Of a DNA stretch of 64,000 bases, positions 25,432 through 35,660 are shown piece by piece. This stretch comes from Paenibacillus terrae (lineage in GTDB: Bacteria > Bacillota > Bacilli > Paenibacillales > Paenibacillaceae): contig NZ_PNXQ01000016.1 of assembly GCF_005217525.1 (NCBI RefSeq), forward strand, positions 452,837 through 516,836, read 5' to 3'. Under the pieces are notes generated by a model. That model was not told the DNA's origin. It searched no databases and worked only from the letters and a program-made list of their open reading frames with translations. The translations under genes and the position numbers were made by a program. Position 1 is the stretch's first letter, and every line of letters begins with the position of its first letter.

Positions 25432-26160
25432 ATGAATATCGAAGTTTGGTCTGATTATATGTGTCCGTTCTGTTATATTGGCAAACGCCGTTTGGAACAA
25501 GTAGTGAAGCAATTCCCGCACCACGATGAGGTGAAATTGACATTTAAGAGCTTTGAGCTGAACCCGGACGCTGTAAAAGATAGTGGTAAAACGATCAATG
25601 AAGAGCTGTCGGCCAAATATGGCGTCAGTCTGCAAGAGGCTCAGGCTATGAATGATCGTATGAACGAAAATGCACGCTCGGCGGGTCTGGAGTACAATAT
25701 TCATGCGATGGTGCCAACCAACTCGCTGGATGCCCACCGCTTAACGCTTTGGGCTCAAACACAAGGCAAAATGCTGGAGCTGAGCGAGCGCTTATTCCAG
25801 GCTGTGTTCATAGAAGGCAAGCATACAGGTGACCCTGAAGTGCTGGCGGCGCTGGCTGCCGAGGTTGGCCTGGATCGAGACGAAGCCGCTGCTGTGCTGG
25901 CCAGTGATCACTATACGGATGAAGTTAGAGCCGATGAAGCCGAGGGTGCTGGGTTGGGCGTTCGGGGTGTGCCGTTCTTTGTTTTTGATCGTAAATTTGC
26001 TGTTTCGGGCGCTCAGCCGGACGAGGTATTCCATAATGCTCTGCAAAAAGCATGGGATGAACGCTCTCCGTTCACGATGGTAAGCGCAAGCTCCTCCGCA
26101 GACGATACAGGTGGTGTATGCACCGACGACGGTTGTGAGCTTCCACGCCGCAAGAACTGA
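25432..26160 (+). CDS. DsbA-family oxidoreductase, FrnE-like
   Basis: Cytoplasmic thioredoxin-fold protein of 242 residues from the 2-hydroxychromene-2-carboxylate isomerase/FrnE group. The redox motif is CPFC in DYMCPFCYIGKRRLE near residue 11, and the cis-proline loop is GVRGVPFFVFDRKFAVSGAQ near 180. There is no signal peptide, so it acts inside the cell as a disulfide isomerase or oxidative-stress protein. The C-terminus is unusual in adding two further cysteines (GGVCTDDGCELP), a possible resolving or metal-binding pair. Start has GGAGG nine bases upstream. Single gene. Confidence 0.88.
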   Translation: MNIEVWSDYMCPFCYIGKRRLEQVVKQFPHHDEVKLTFKSFELNPDAVKDSGKTINEELSAKYGVSLQEAQAMNDRMNENARSAGLEYNIHAMVPTNSLDAHRLTLWAQTQGKMLELSERLFQAVFIEGKHTGDPEVLAALAAEVGLDRDEAAAVLASDHYTDEVRADEAEGAGLGVRGVPFFVFDRKFAVSGAQPDEVFHNALQKAWDERSPFTMVSASSSADDTGGVCTDDGCELPRRKN

Positions 26161-26203
26161 TCGGTTAGTGAACAGCGATTCACAGCTTCTTAACTAACCC
26201 TCC

Positions 26204-26255
26204 TAAAAAAGCGTGCTGACATCTGTTTCATTATGATGCTGGCACGCTTATTTTA
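26204..26255. terminator. Bidirectional terminator
   Basis: GCGTGC (26211-26216) pairs with GCACGC (26242-26247) across an unpaired stretch of 25 bases. An A run lies before and a T-rich run after, between convergent genes. Confidence 0.7.
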
Positions 26256-26261
26256 TATTGG

Positions 26262-27050
26262 TTACAACGATTTGATCATCCCGCCATCAACAAGAATGGT
26301 GCTGCCTGTCAAATAGGACGAGGCTTCAGATGCCAAAAAAGCAACCACTCTCCCGAACTCTTCCGGCTCCCCATATCGTCCCAACGGAATACCCTCTTCT
26401 GCTTGTTTACGAACCTGATCTAAAGTTTGCCCGGTCTTCTCGGCCCGATGCTCGTCCAAGCTTCGCACACGATCGGTTGCGATTCTTCCCGGCGCTACGG
26501 TATGTACCAGGATATTGTAAGGAGCTAATTCCAGAGACAGTGTTTTCGCCAATCCAGCGACACCCGTACGTAGTGTATTCGAGATAATAAGACCCGGAAT
26601 CGGCTGCTTAACCGACGAGGATGCAATATTTAAAATTCGGCCGCTTTGTTGTTTTTTCATATATGGTAGAGCTTCACGAATTAACCGGATATGGCTAAGC
26701 AAATTTTGCTCAAAGGCTTGCAGCCAAACTTCATCCGTAAAATCATCAAAGGTTCCCGCAGGAGGCCCGCCCGCATTGTTAACTAAAATATCGACGGTGC
26801 CGAACAAATCTGCTGTACGACGGATAGCTTCGAAAATTTGTTCAGGTTTCGTTACATCGCAAACCACATATTCGACGCGCCCGCTGGCCGTTTCCTGGAG
26901 TTCAGCCTGTGTATGTTGAAGCTCTGCTTCGTCCCGTCCCGAAATCACGATATTCGCACCTTCACGTGCCAGCTCCCGTGCGCTTGCCTTGCCAAGTCCT
27001 TTGCTGGAGCCTGCAACAAAGGCAGCTTTTCCCGTTAATCCTAAATCCAT
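26262..27050 (-). CDS. Short-chain dehydrogenase/reductase family protein with an atypical active site
   Basis: Rossmann-fold protein of 262 residues. The dinucleotide loop is GSSKGLGKASA (about 14-24), NNAGGPPAG follows near 92, and the structural Ser of the active site is in NIASSSVKQP. Where ordinary SDR enzymes have Tyr-x3-Lys, this chain reads GLIISNTLRTGVAGL, so neither the catalytic Tyr nor Lys is in place. The same SNTLR substitution occurs in a recognised subgroup of SDRs annotated as 3-oxoacyl-ACP reductase-like, so it is likely natural and not damage. Chemistry and substrate are unknown. The C-terminal LASEASSYLTGSTILVDGG is standard. Confidence 0.85.
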   Translation of the reverse strand: MDLGLTGKAAFVAGSSKGLGKASARELAREGANIVISGRDEAELQHTQAELQETASGRVEYVVCDVTKPEQIFEAIRRTADLFGTVDILVNNAGGPPAGTFDDFTDEVWLQAFEQNLLSHIRLIREALPYMKKQQSGRILNIASSSVKQPIPGLIISNTLRTGVAGLAKTLSLELAPYNILVHTVAPGRIATDRVRSLDEHRAEKTGQTLDQVRKQAEEGIPLGRYGEPEEFGRVVAFLASEASSYLTGSTILVDGGMIKSL

Positions 27051-27231
27051 CTACGCCATTCCCTTTTCTCTGTGTTCTCAATGTAATTGTACACATGACC
27101 AGCACGTAATGCGAGTGGCCTCTCTTGGGTTATATAAAATTTCATTATACGTCCAACCTATTTCCACAGTATAATGGACAATGCACATGCATTTTTAAGA
27201 AATCGCACAATAGAAAGAAGATGAACCAGAT

Positions 27232-28149
27232 ATGTTCGGCACCATTCTTTTGGACGTGGTTTTACCTATTTTTGTACTCATCGGTTTTGGTTGTATCATG
27301 CAATATTATTTTCGACTGGATTTGTATACTTTAGCTAAGATCAATTTTTACTATATTACCCCTGCGGTTGTGTTTACCGGACTGTATAATTCGGAAATTT
27401 CGTTATTGCTTATGGGTGAGGTTTCTCTTTTTTATGCCTTGTACATAGCCATTCTGTACGTCATCAGTACGACTGTTGCCAGATCTCTAAAATACAGTCC
27501 CGGAATGCGGGGAGCTTTTACAAACAGTGTCATGCTTGATAATTCGGGGAATTACGGTCTGCCGATCAATCAGTTAGTATTCAAAGGTGATCCGCTGGCT
27601 ACGTCCGTTCAAGCACTGATTATGACCTTTCAAAGCTTTGTCACCTTTACATACGGTACCTTTGTTGTACAGAACGGTAAGGCCGACACTCGAAAAATTC
27701 TGATTAATTTTTTGAAAATGCCGGTTCCTTATGCCCTCGTGCTGGGCTTGCTGCTAAATCTGTTACACAGTCCATTGCCCAATTTACTGGCAGAGCCATT
27801 GAATTATATCAGCCAGTCGATGGTTGCCGTTGCTCTGCTTACCTTGGGAGCGCAAATTGTGCAATATCCCTTTCGTCTGCGGCGTACAGCCGTGTATATC
27901 AGTATGGTGTTGCGTCTGATTGCCGGTCCTGCGGTCGGTTTTCTGCTCGTACTCTTGCTTGGGCTTAAAGGGATTCCAGCACAAGCCCTGCTGATTGCAT
28001 CCGGTATGCCTACCGGTGTTAATACAAGTATTTTGGCTGAGGAATATAAAAATGAACCCGATTTCGCAGCTCAAACGGTACTGCTCTCAACCATTGTGAA
28101 TGTCATTACGATGACGCTGTTGATTTCAGCATCCCGGTACCTTGTTTGA
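27232..28149 (+). CDS. AEC-family (auxin efflux carrier-like) transporter
   Basis: Inner-membrane carrier of 305 residues with about ten hydrophobic segments in two repeated halves, as in the malate/auxin efflux carrier family PF03547. NSVMLDNSGNYGLPINQLVF and ASGMPTGVNTSILAEEY are the typical crossover motifs with Asn-Gly and Pro at the broken helices. The substrate is probably an organic acid, but it cannot be read from the sequence. The start is 27232, with a weak GAAGAT upstream. Confidence 0.85.
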   Translation: MFGTILLDVVLPIFVLIGFGCIMQYYFRLDLYTLAKINFYYITPAVVFTGLYNSEISLLLMGEVSLFYALYIAILYVISTTVARSLKYSPGMRGAFTNSVMLDNSGNYGLPINQLVFKGDPLATSVQALIMTFQSFVTFTYGTFVVQNGKADTRKILINFLKMPVPYALVLGLLLNLLHSPLPNLLAEPLNYISQSMVAVALLTLGAQIVQYPFRLRRTAVYISMVLRLIAGPAVGFLLVLLLGLKGIPAQALLIASGMPTGVNTSILAEEYKNEPDFAAQTVLLSTIVNVITMTLLISASRYLV

Positions 28150-28165
28150 TTGGATTATACAAGCC

Positions 28166-28211
28166 GAATAGTGCTTCCCATCGCCACCACTTCGCTTGTA
28201 CAGCACTATTC
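28166..28211 (+). terminator. Hairpin downstream of the AEC carrier
   Basis: GAATAGTGCT (28166-28175) pairs with AGCACTATTC (28202-28211). TTTTT follows 14 bases later, so it is a weak or processing-type terminator. Confidence 0.45.
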
Positions 28212-28514
28212 CGCCTACTCCGTTTTTAACGTTCATTTTTTCGTGTTCGACTTATATAGAACCGCTTTTGTCTGAGGACAAGAGCATTTTTTTCTAAGAA
28301 AAGAACATACGTTCGGGATAATTTGCCTTTTTCCTGATTCAAGTGGTATGTGTGTTTTGTGCAGATCGTATGCGAGAAAGAATTTTTTTATCTATTTTGA
28401 ATTTTTCATATAGTGAATATTTATATAGGTGTGTTATTGGAGCTTTATCGATTTCTATTTTCATTTGTCGTTTGGTCTGTTCCCGAAAAATCGACTAAGC
28501 GTCAACAAGGCCAA
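28212..28514. other. Non-coding stretch, about 300 bases
   Basis: AT-rich spacer between the AEC carrier and xyloglucanase genes, which converge. No open frame with a ribosome site, repeat or recognisable RNA structure is seen. Confidence 0.4.
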
Positions 28515-28556
28515 CAAAAATAAAGCCAGCTCGCTCATCAGGAGTGGCTGGCTTTA
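28515..28556 (-). terminator. Terminator of the xyloglucanase gene
   Basis: AAAGCCAGC (28522-28530) with GCTGGCTTT (28547-28555). On the minus strand ATTTTTG follows the stem. It lies about 90 bases after the stop codon. Confidence 0.75.
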
Positions 28557-28644
28557 GGATTATTCTTATGCTAAATGCTGCAAAGCAGTTAGCCATTTTA
28601 GCAAAGTCCCCTTTTCGTTCGGATTTCGCTTACCTTATCAGGGT

Positions 28645-31600
28645 TTACGGCTCTATTCCCCATTGCTTGCTTCCAGACAAGTAAGAAGTTACCCTAGTGG
28701 AATCTTTTAAACTGGTTGCTGTGGCGTCAAAGGAATAATCATCGGTTTGAGTGTAATTGCTCCAGTCCGTTTTGGATACCCTCGTTTGTAGCTCCACACT
28801 TTGACTGGGATTTAAAGAACCCGCCCCTGGCTTAAAGCCCATTTCCACATAAGAATCTGCTCCCGGTTTTGGATTGGACAGTGTTTTGAAGCTGGCAATC
28901 ACATTCTCAGGACCAACGCTTGACCAATCTGCGAAGAAATTTTGGGACTTCTCCCCATTTATAGTGTAATAATAACGTAGCGTCACATTCGCAAGGGAAA
29001 CGGATGAGGTTCCTGTATTCGTAATTTTAAACTTGGAGCTGATCGTATTACTTGTTTCGGATACATTCCCATTGAAGGTCTGTACCTTGAGAACACCCTG
29101 TTCTGTTCCCGGCTCGCTTGGTGTATTTTCCTTTACTGTCACCGTGAACAGCACATCGCTACCTGCATTAAAATGAAACATTAACGCTGTGTCTCCTTTA
29201 GGGAGTTTAGACAAATACTTATTGGAGAAGGTAACCGTTTCGCCATCGAGCGTATAATCTTCACCTTTTTTCAGTACCACGCTGCCCTGCTGGATGGCGT
29301 CTAACGTATTACCGTTCAGTGTAAGCTTGACGGAAATATCGGTATTTGCGTTATCCTGTCCATAGGTTGCAGTCGTCGGCGTAATGCTAGAATCACCTAC
29401 AGATGGTTGATCACCTCCCACTCGATCTGCCACCAGAATACCGCGGCCATTTGTTCCCAGATAAGCACGCCCATAAACTCGGGGGTCACCGATAATGGTC
29501 GTCACCCGTGCATATTGATGCTTGTCGTCATTAATGCGTACCCAGTTTGCGCCAGCATCGTCCGAACGGTAAAATCCGCGTGTACCGTCGATTTTACCAA
29601 CGATGAATACAGTTGCATTGGTACGATTCTGTGCTGCTTTACCAAAGCCTACAAAGTCTGCCTCCTGCACATTAGCGAACTTGGTGAACGTAACGCCGGA
29701 ATCCTTGGAATGCCACAAGCCGTATGGCCCTCCATCCTCAGAGCCTCCAGCGAACCATACATCCCCTTCTGCTCCACGTACTGCATCAATATCGGCATTA
29801 CCTTCCGTTGGTAAGCCTGATACCGCGGAAGCTGTGAACGATACGCCCCCATTGGTGCTGACATATATTTTTCCGTTGGCGAACGCATAGTATTTGTTAG
29901 AATTCACCCGATCCGAGGCAATCTTCGCGTTCGCTGGAATACCTGTACTTGCGGTCCATGAGTTGCCGCCTGTTTTGGAGTAATATACACCTTTGTCCGA
30001 GGTGCTCCAAAGCAAGCCATTACCATCTGCCGCAACAGCTATGCTTCCCCCTCCTACTGTGCCGGAAGGTTCGCTGTTCGCTTTATACCAGTTTGCTCCG
30101 CCATCATTGGAGAAGCCGATGGATTTGGCATTCGGATCCTTTTGGTAATCGGCTTTGCCTACCCGCGCCATAAAGGCTGGATTCAGTTCAGCATAATCGA
30201 TACTTTCACTGCTTGTAAAAGTGGGATTATCCAGCATTTTAGCGGGAGCCTTGAACAGATCGTCATGTCTGAAACCGGAGACATCCCCTACTGCGCTCAC
30301 CAAAGGTGCACCGGTTGGAGGGCTTACAAGATCCAAAATCGCCGTTTCCTCTACCCCCTTAGCTGCTACCGAAATGTCCAGCTTACCACCCTTGTCCCAG
30401 TTCGTCACATTTTTGGAGCCGTAAATCGTAGCTCCTGTGCCGTATAACATATGGTCTGAATTAAATGGATCAATCTCCAGATCCCCGATCATCCAGCCCA
30501 GCTTAGGCGATACTTCCGGCGGAGCAGGGTTGGTATTGAAAGTTAGCCAAGGTGCAGCTGTTATATCCAAATTATATTTCAGCTTGCGAGTTGGATAACC
30601 ATCGAATTCCCAAATAGGGCTCCAGGTTGCCCCGCTGTCGGTGCTGCGATAAATCGTTGCATCCGGCCACCAGGAATTCAGCGTAGCCACCATCAGAGTA
30701 CCCGGTTTCTGCGCATCTACTGTCAGTCCACCATATCCAAAATAATTGTCCGTGCTGCTACTGGCAACAGGACTTATATTGGTCCATTGACCGCTGGCTG
30801 TATTCAATTTCCACACATCACCCTTTGTCCCGTCATATGGACCTGCTCCATCGCTATACGAGATGTACAAATTACCATCTGACGATAACACCCCATGATG
30901 CGGCAAATAGCCCGTTGGTTGTCCTGCTACAGCGGACCAGGTCGTCCCCCCATCTGTACTGCGATAGACACTTTGCTTTTTATCCGCAACACCTACATAG
31001 ATCGTCTGTGTTGCTTTACTGGCAGAGCCCGTCTTTTTGTCAAACGTAATCCAGGCTAAACCGACGATATCACTGGTGTACTCATTGGAAGGGTCCTGTA
31101 CATACGTGCCTGGATTCGGGAAGCTGCTCACCTTGCTCCAGGTTGCCCCATAATCCGAGCTTTTCCATAATCCATTGCCGCTCCGTGCCCCGAAGAACAA
31201 AATATTGTTCTTATTGGGATCAATCGTCAGACGTTCACCCATCGAGCGTCCTGGCATATTGCCTCCCACCTTAAAAGGAAGCTTCGTTGTCTGCCACGTA
31301 TTGCCCCTGTCGGTCGACCGCATAATCTGCCCATTTTGCTTGTCCCAGGAATTGGTATACGTTCCTGTAGCTATATATACACGATTCGGATCAACAGGAT
31401 CAGTCGCCAACGCATCTACGCCATTTTTGTTCCAATCTTCCCAACCCACAGAATCCGTCAACGGAATCCAGCTCTCGTCAGCAGGATTCCAGCGGTAAGC
31501 ACCTCCGATATCCGTACGGGCATAGATCAGATTTTTTTCCTTCTCATTAAAAATGATACCTGGCACAAAACCGCCACCGCCACCCGTGACCACACTCTTC

Positions 31601-31719
31601 CAGGTGTACTCATCACTTGGAGCGGCAGCATGTGACGGCGTTATCAACCCTGTCCAGGAAGCGCCCGCTACCACAAGCGCCAAACACGCGATCCTAAACC
31701 TGCTTTTTGCCTTAGTCAA
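28645..31719 (-). CDS. Secreted xyloglucanase, GH74 with X2 and CBM3 domains
   Basis: Secreted endo-xyloglucanase of 1024 residues. A signal peptide ends near PSHAAA (about residue 32). The GH74 catalytic region, two seven-bladed propellers, spans about 35-760. The catalytic Asp residues are in YARTDIGGAYRW (near 70) and AVGDVSGFRHDD (near 480), and many STDxGxTW blade motifs are seen. An X2 immunoglobulin-like module (about 770-860, SSITPTTATYG...) and a CBM3 cellulose-binding module (about 870-1024, LKVQTFNGNVSETSNTI) follow, as in Paenibacillus GH74 enzymes. The first TTG at 31728 lies against the AAGGAGG; the TTG at 31719 is nine bases away and is the better start. Single gene with a possible cre site upstream. 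Confidence 0.93.
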   Translation of the reverse strand: MTKAKSRFRIACLALVVAGASWTGLITPSHAAAPSDEYTWKSVVTGGGGGFVPGIIFNEKEKNLIYARTDIGGAYRWNPADESWIPLTDSVGWEDWNKNGVDALATDPVDPNRVYIATGTYTNSWDKQNGQIMRSTDRGNTWQTTKLPFKVGGNMPGRSMGERLTIDPNKNNILFFGARSGNGLWKSSDYGATWSKVSSFPNPGTYVQDPSNEYTSDIVGLAWITFDKKTGSASKATQTIYVGVADKKQSVYRSTDGGTTWSAVAGQPTGYLPHHGVLSSDGNLYISYSDGAGPYDGTKGDVWKLNTASGQWTNISPVASSSTDNYFGYGGLTVDAQKPGTLMVATLNSWWPDATIYRSTDSGATWSPIWEFDGYPTRKLKYNLDITAAPWLTFNTNPAPPEVSPKLGWMIGDLEIDPFNSDHMLYGTGATIYGSKNVTNWDKGGKLDISVAAKGVEETAILDLVSPPTGAPLVSAVGDVSGFRHDDLFKAPAKMLDNPTFTSSESIDYAELNPAFMARVGKADYQKDPNAKSIGFSNDGGANWYKANSEPSGTVGGGSIAVAADGNGLLWSTSDKGVYYSKTGGNSWTASTGIPANAKIASDRVNSNKYYAFANGKIYVSTNGGVSFTASAVSGLPTEGNADIDAVRGAEGDVWFAGGSEDGGPYGLWHSKDSGVTFTKFANVQEADFVGFGKAAQNRTNATVFIVGKIDGTRGFYRSDDAGANWVRINDDKHQYARVTTIIGDPRVYGRAYLGTNGRGILVADRVGGDQPSVGDSSITPTTATYGQDNANTDISVKLTLNGNTLDAIQQGSVVLKKGEDYTLDGETVTFSNKYLSKLPKGDTALMFHFNAGSDVLFTVTVKENTPSEPGTEQGVLKVQTFNGNVSETSNTISSKFKITNTGTSSVSLANVTLRYYYTINGEKSQNFFADWSSVGPENVIASFKTLSNPKPGADSYVEMGFKPGAGSLNPSQSVELQTRVSKTDWSNYTQTDDYSFDATATSLKDSTRVTSYLSGSKQWGIEP

Positions 31720-31898
31720 TGAATTCAACCTCCTTCACTATTTTTTTAATATACAAATATTTTCCAGATGAAAGAACTCAGTCGATTCCAGATTCGTTCC
31801 TAATCATTGTCTTTCCAACAACCAACATAGTCTGATAAAAGCTTCTCTCGGCCTCACCTCCAGTTGTTATAATTGAAATACAGCAGGAATTACATTTT

Positions 31899-31912
31899 AT
31901 AAAGCGCTTCCA
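31899..31912 (-). promoter_or_regulatory. Possible catabolite-responsive element (cre)
   Basis: On the minus strand TGGAAGCGCTTTAT is close to the cre consensus but ends AT in place of CA. It lies about 180 bases before the xyloglucanase start, consistent with CcpA repression by preferred sugars. Confidence 0.45.
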
Positions 31913-32131
31913 TTTTGTCTCGCTCAATAGATTCGTCATCCTTTTCACATTTCCTTGTGTAAAAAATCAAGATTATGTTAAGATCATTACTTGCTTCGTA
32001 GCTTACTGTGTGGACCTGATCCTTCGCTTGCCGTTGATACCTTTTATGTATACTATTATGAATTTTTCATATATTGAAATAATCATTTAATATCTCATTC
32101 TTTAATATCTGTCAAAAGCTTTAATATACGC
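31913..32131. other. Upstream region of the xyloglucanase gene
   Basis: AT-rich non-coding stretch. No gene or repeat is seen beyond scattered -10-like boxes. Confidence 0.3.
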
Positions 32132-32155
32132 CAAAAAACCGCGCTATGCGCGGTT
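32132..32155 (-). terminator. Terminator of the M20 amidohydrolase gene
   Basis: AACCGCGC (32137-32144), loop TAT, GCGCGGTT (32148-32155). A run of six Ts follows on the minus strand. It lies 45 bases after the stop. Confidence 0.85.
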
Positions 32156-32199
32156 CCGTCTTACGTGAATGCCGTCGATAAACTTTAAATATTCCTTTA

Positions 32200-33372
32200 T
32201 TATTGCAAATATTCAAGCGCCAGCGCCAAAAATATGTGTCCTGACACAAGCAATGCACGCTCATCAATATCAAAATGAGGATGGTGGTGAGCATAATGTG
32301 TTCGTTCATCCTCATTACGCGCCCCCACATGAATGAAAGCTCCCGGCCGTTTCTCCAAATAATAAGCAAAATCCTCTGCTCCCATGACCGGCTTCAGATC
32401 TAGAAAAGCGTCACCTCCAAACAGCCTGCAGACAAGCTCGCGTACACGTTCGGTTTCGGCTTCAGCATTCACCAAAGAAGGATAGCCATTCAGATAGTCA
32501 ATTTCATATCCTGCATGATAAGCCTCAGTCAAACCCTTGACGATACTGCGAATTTCATTCTCGACTTCCTTGCGCACTTCTTTATTGAACGTACGCACGG
32601 TCCCTTCGATTTTAGCCTTATCCGCAATGACATTGAAGGCGGTTCCCGCCTGGAAAACACCAATGGTTAGTACCGCTGATTCAATAGGGTCCACCCTGCG
32701 ACTGACCACCTGCTGCAATCCGTTCACAATTTGGCTACCGATGACAATAGAATCTACCGTCTGATGCGGTCGTGCGCCATGGCCGCCTTTGCCATTAATC
32801 TGGATCGTAAACGCATCGACTGCCGCCATGGCAGGCCCGCTCTTTAATCCAATTTTACCAAGTGGAATTTCAGAAGCGAGGTGAATACCGTATACCGCCT
32901 CCACTCCATCCAGACAGCCATCCTCAATCATAAACTTGGCTCCGCCGGGTGGCTTTTCTTCAGCATGTTGAAAAATAAACACAAGCTTGCCCTTCAGTGC
33001 CTTCCGGTTATTGCTTAATACACGTGCCACTCCAAGCAGCGCAGCCGTATGACCATCATGTCCGCAAGCATGCATAACACCAGGAACCGCGGATTTATAG
33101 GGCGCATCCTTTTCATCCTGAATAGGAAGCGCATCAAAGTCAGCGCGAAACGCAATCGTTCTACCCGGCTGGCCGCCATCTAAAAATCCGAGCACACCGT
33201 TTCCACCCACATTCGTTCTTATCTCAATACCAAAAGAGCGCAATTGATCGGCTATAAATGCAGACGTATTCGTTTCTTCAAAAGAAAGCTCGGGATGCTG
33301 ATGCAGATGTCTTCTCCACGCAATCAGGTCTTGCTCACCATCTTTTAATTCCTGGACCCATTTCTCTAGCAT
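32200..33372 (-). CDS. M20D-family amidohydrolase
   Basis: Cytoplasmic zinc amidohydrolase of 390 residues, of the N-acyl-L-amino acid or hippurate hydrolase type. Metal ligands are recognisable: HACGHDGH near 98, FQHAEE with the catalytic Glu near 137, GIHLASE near 163, and MGAEDFAYY near 350. The dimerisation domain carries GKGGHGARPHQTVDSI. The start at 33372 has AGAGGG upstream. The gene lies just downstream of the dipeptide ABC operon (110 bases), so it may process imported peptides or acyl-amino acids. Confidence 0.88.
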   Translation of the reverse strand: MLEKWVQELKDGEQDLIAWRRHLHQHPELSFEETNTSAFIADQLRSFGIEIRTNVGGNGVLGFLDGGQPGRTIAFRADFDALPIQDEKDAPYKSAVPGVMHACGHDGHTAALLGVARVLSNNRKALKGKLVFIFQHAEEKPPGGAKFMIEDGCLDGVEAVYGIHLASEIPLGKIGLKSGPAMAAVDAFTIQINGKGGHGARPHQTVDSIVIGSQIVNGLQQVVSRRVDPIESAVLTIGVFQAGTAFNVIADKAKIEGTVRTFNKEVRKEVENEIRSIVKGLTEAYHAGYEIDYLNGYPSLVNAEAETERVRELVCRLFGGDAFLDLKPVMGAEDFAYYLEKRPGAFIHVGARNEDERTHYAHHHPHFDIDERALLVSGHIFLALALEYLQ

Positions 33373-33482
33373 AATACCCTCTTTTCCTATTGAATTTATA
33401 TACTTTATCCTTATCTTACCATGAATTTACTGGAGAATCTTCTATCCTGCCGATATCAAGTCAAAGAAGATATGTCTTTGAT

Positions 33483-35615
33483 TTAGGCCGGGTAGTGACA
33501 AGCGGCATAATGTCCTGTGCCAATCGCTGTCAGTTCCGGCGCTTCCTCACGGCAACGCGAGGTTGCCAGCGGACAGCGGGTATGAAAACGACAGCCGGAC
33601 GGTGGCTTCGCAGGCGAAGGAATCTCACCTTGTATCGTAATCAGCTCCCGCCGGTTTTTAGGATTCGGATTGGGGATGGAAGCAACAAGCCCTCGGGTAT
33701 AGGGATGCGCCGGATGTCGGAAAAGCTCCTCGCTTGGCGCGATTTCTACAAGCTTACCCAAGTACATGACCCCAATCCGATCCGATATATGCCGAACGAT
33801 GTGCAACCCGTGCGCGATAAACAAATAGGTCGTATCCAGCTTACACTGTAAATCCTGAAGCAGATTGACAATTTGCGCCTGAACGGAAACATCCAAAGCC
33901 GACACTGCCTCATCCGCCAAAATAAACTGCGGTTGCAGCGCAATTGCACGGGCAATCCCGATCCGCTGGCGCTGGCCTCCCGAAAATTCATGCGGAAACC
34001 GCGTGATCAGCGAAGGAGACAATCCGACTGAACTTAGTAGTTCCCCAACCCGTTCCCGTTTGGCCTTGCCACTCAGCCCTTCATGAACCGCAAGCGGTTC
34101 ACCGATAATATCCCCCACATTCCAACGGGGATCAAGTGATCCGTAAGGGTCTTGAAAAATCATCTGCATATCACGGCGTGCAGCTCGTAATTCGGAATTC
34201 CCTAACTTTGTCAGCTCCCGATCCTGAAACCATACCTGCCCTGAGGTTGGACGTTCCAACTGCATCAGAAGACGGCCTAAGGTAGATTTACCGCTGCCAG
34301 ATTCACCGACCAGTCCAAAGGTTTCACCCTGACGGATTGAAAATGATACATCATCCACCGCCCGGATGGAAGCACCTGCCCGACCGGGAAAGCTTCTTTT
34401 CACCGGATAATACTTGCGAAGCCCATCCACCCGAAACAAATCCTGCTTGTTCTGCCCGGTGTCCGTGACAGTTACATTGGATATTACAGATTCCTTTACC
34501 TGTAAGCCATCACCGTTCACCATGATCCCATCAACAGCAGATACGTACGTCACTTCTTTCTTTACTTCTGCCGCTTCTTCAACAGCATCTGCCGGGACTC
34601 GCCCTTCCACCGATAGCTCTGAAATGCGCCAATCACCGGACGCAGCCAACTGCTTCGAATGCCAGCAGGCTACCTCTCGTCCATCCTTGGTAGCTAACGG
34701 AGGCGCTTCGTTTTTGCATTGATCCGTCGCATGCGGGCAACGCGGGTGAAACAAGCAGCCAGATGGCAACGCACTCAGGCTGGGGATGGCCCCCGGGATC
34801 GAAAACAGCTTGCTGCTTCGATCTGTATCCAGCGTTGCCACCGAACTAAGCAAACCTCTTGTGTACGGGTGCAACGGTAGCTCGAACAGCTCTTCCGTTG
34901 CGGCCTGCTCCACGACTCGCCCGGCATACATCACAACAATTCGATCCGCAACCTCCGCCGCAATACCCAAATCATGCGTAATCAACAGAATCGACATGTT
35001 GAATTCCACCTTTAATTCCTGAAGCAACAGCAAAATTTGCGATTGAATCGTTACATCCAGCGCCGTTGTTGGTTCATCTGCAATCAGCAGCTCAGGTCCA
35101 CATGACAGCGCCATCGCAATCATCGCCCGTTGCAGCATCCCGCCAGACAGCTCTCCGGGATACTGCTTCATACGGATTTCCGGCTCAGGAATCCCTACCC
35201 TGTTCAGCAAATGAACCGCATGAGCCCACGCTTGCTTCCGTTCCTTCCGATCATGCTCCATAATGATTTCCATCAGCTGATATCCAATAGTGTACACCGG
35301 ATCAAACGCCGCCATTGGCTCCTGAAATACCATCGCCATCTTTTTACCGCGAAGCGAGCGTAATTCCTGCTGCGATAAAACGGTCAAATCTATACCCTTC
35401 AACCGAATTTGCCCTTGGGCAATTCGTCCGCCCTCATAATCAATCAGCCGCATAATCGCCTTGGAGGTAATCGTTTTTCCGCTACCGGATTCACCAACAA
35501 GGCAGACCGTCTCCCCCGCCCCGATCGTCAGCGATACGTTGTCGAGAGCTTGCAGCAAACCTTTTTTAGTGTGAAAATCCACCGACAAATGTTCAATCTC
35601 CAGCAATGATGACAA
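33483..35615 (-). CDS. Dipeptide/oligopeptide ABC transporter, fused DppD-DppF ATPase
   Basis: Single chain of 710 residues carrying both ATPases of a peptide importer. The N-terminal half is DppD-like (Walker A GESGSGKT, signature LSGGMLQR, Walker [13 protein letters not shown]) and ends with the oligopeptide-transporter tail, with a likely Fe-S motif [15 protein letters not shown] linker of about 75 residues without conservation leads to a DppF-like half ([42 protein letters not shown]). In the second half the switch region reads FIAHGLHIV where SHDL is usual; the His is kept. Separate genes are usual, but such fusions are known. First of the ATPase-permease-receptor operon's distal part. 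Confidence 0.9.
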   Translation of the reverse strand: MSSLLEIEHLSVDFHTKKGLLQALDNVSLTIGAGETVCLVGESGSGKTITSKAIMRLIDYEGGRIAQGQIRLKGIDLTVLSQQELRSLRGKKMAMVFQEPMAAFDPVYTIGYQLMEIIMEHDRKERKQAWAHAVHLLNRVGIPEPEIRMKQYPGELSGGMLQRAMIAMALSCGPELLIADEPTTALDVTIQSQILLLLQELKVEFNMSILLITHDLGIAAEVADRIVVMYAGRVVEQAATEELFELPLHPYTRGLLSSVATLDTDRSSKLFSIPGAIPSLSALPSGCLFHPRCPHATDQCKNEAPPLATKDGREVACWHSKQLAASGDWRISELSVEGRVPADAVEEAAEVKKEVTYVSAVDGIMVNGDGLQVKESVISNVTVTDTGQNKQDLFRVDGLRKYYPVKRSFPGRAGASIRAVDDVSFSIRQGETFGLVGESGSGKSTLGRLLMQLERPTSGQVWFQDRELTKLGNSELRAARRDMQMIFQDPYGSLDPRWNVGDIIGEPLAVHEGLSGKAKRERVGELLSSVGLSPSLITRFPHEFSGGQRQRIGIARAIALQPQFILADEAVSALDVSVQAQIVNLLQDLQCKLDTTYLFIAHGLHIVRHISDRIGVMYLGKLVEIAPSEELFRHPAHPYTRGLVASIPNPNPKNRRELITIQGEIPSPAKPPSGCRFHTRCPLATSRCREEAPELTAIGTGHYAACHYPA

Positions 35616-35660
35616 ACGAACTCCCTCCTTCTATAGTACTCACGAATAGGCTTCCTGATG

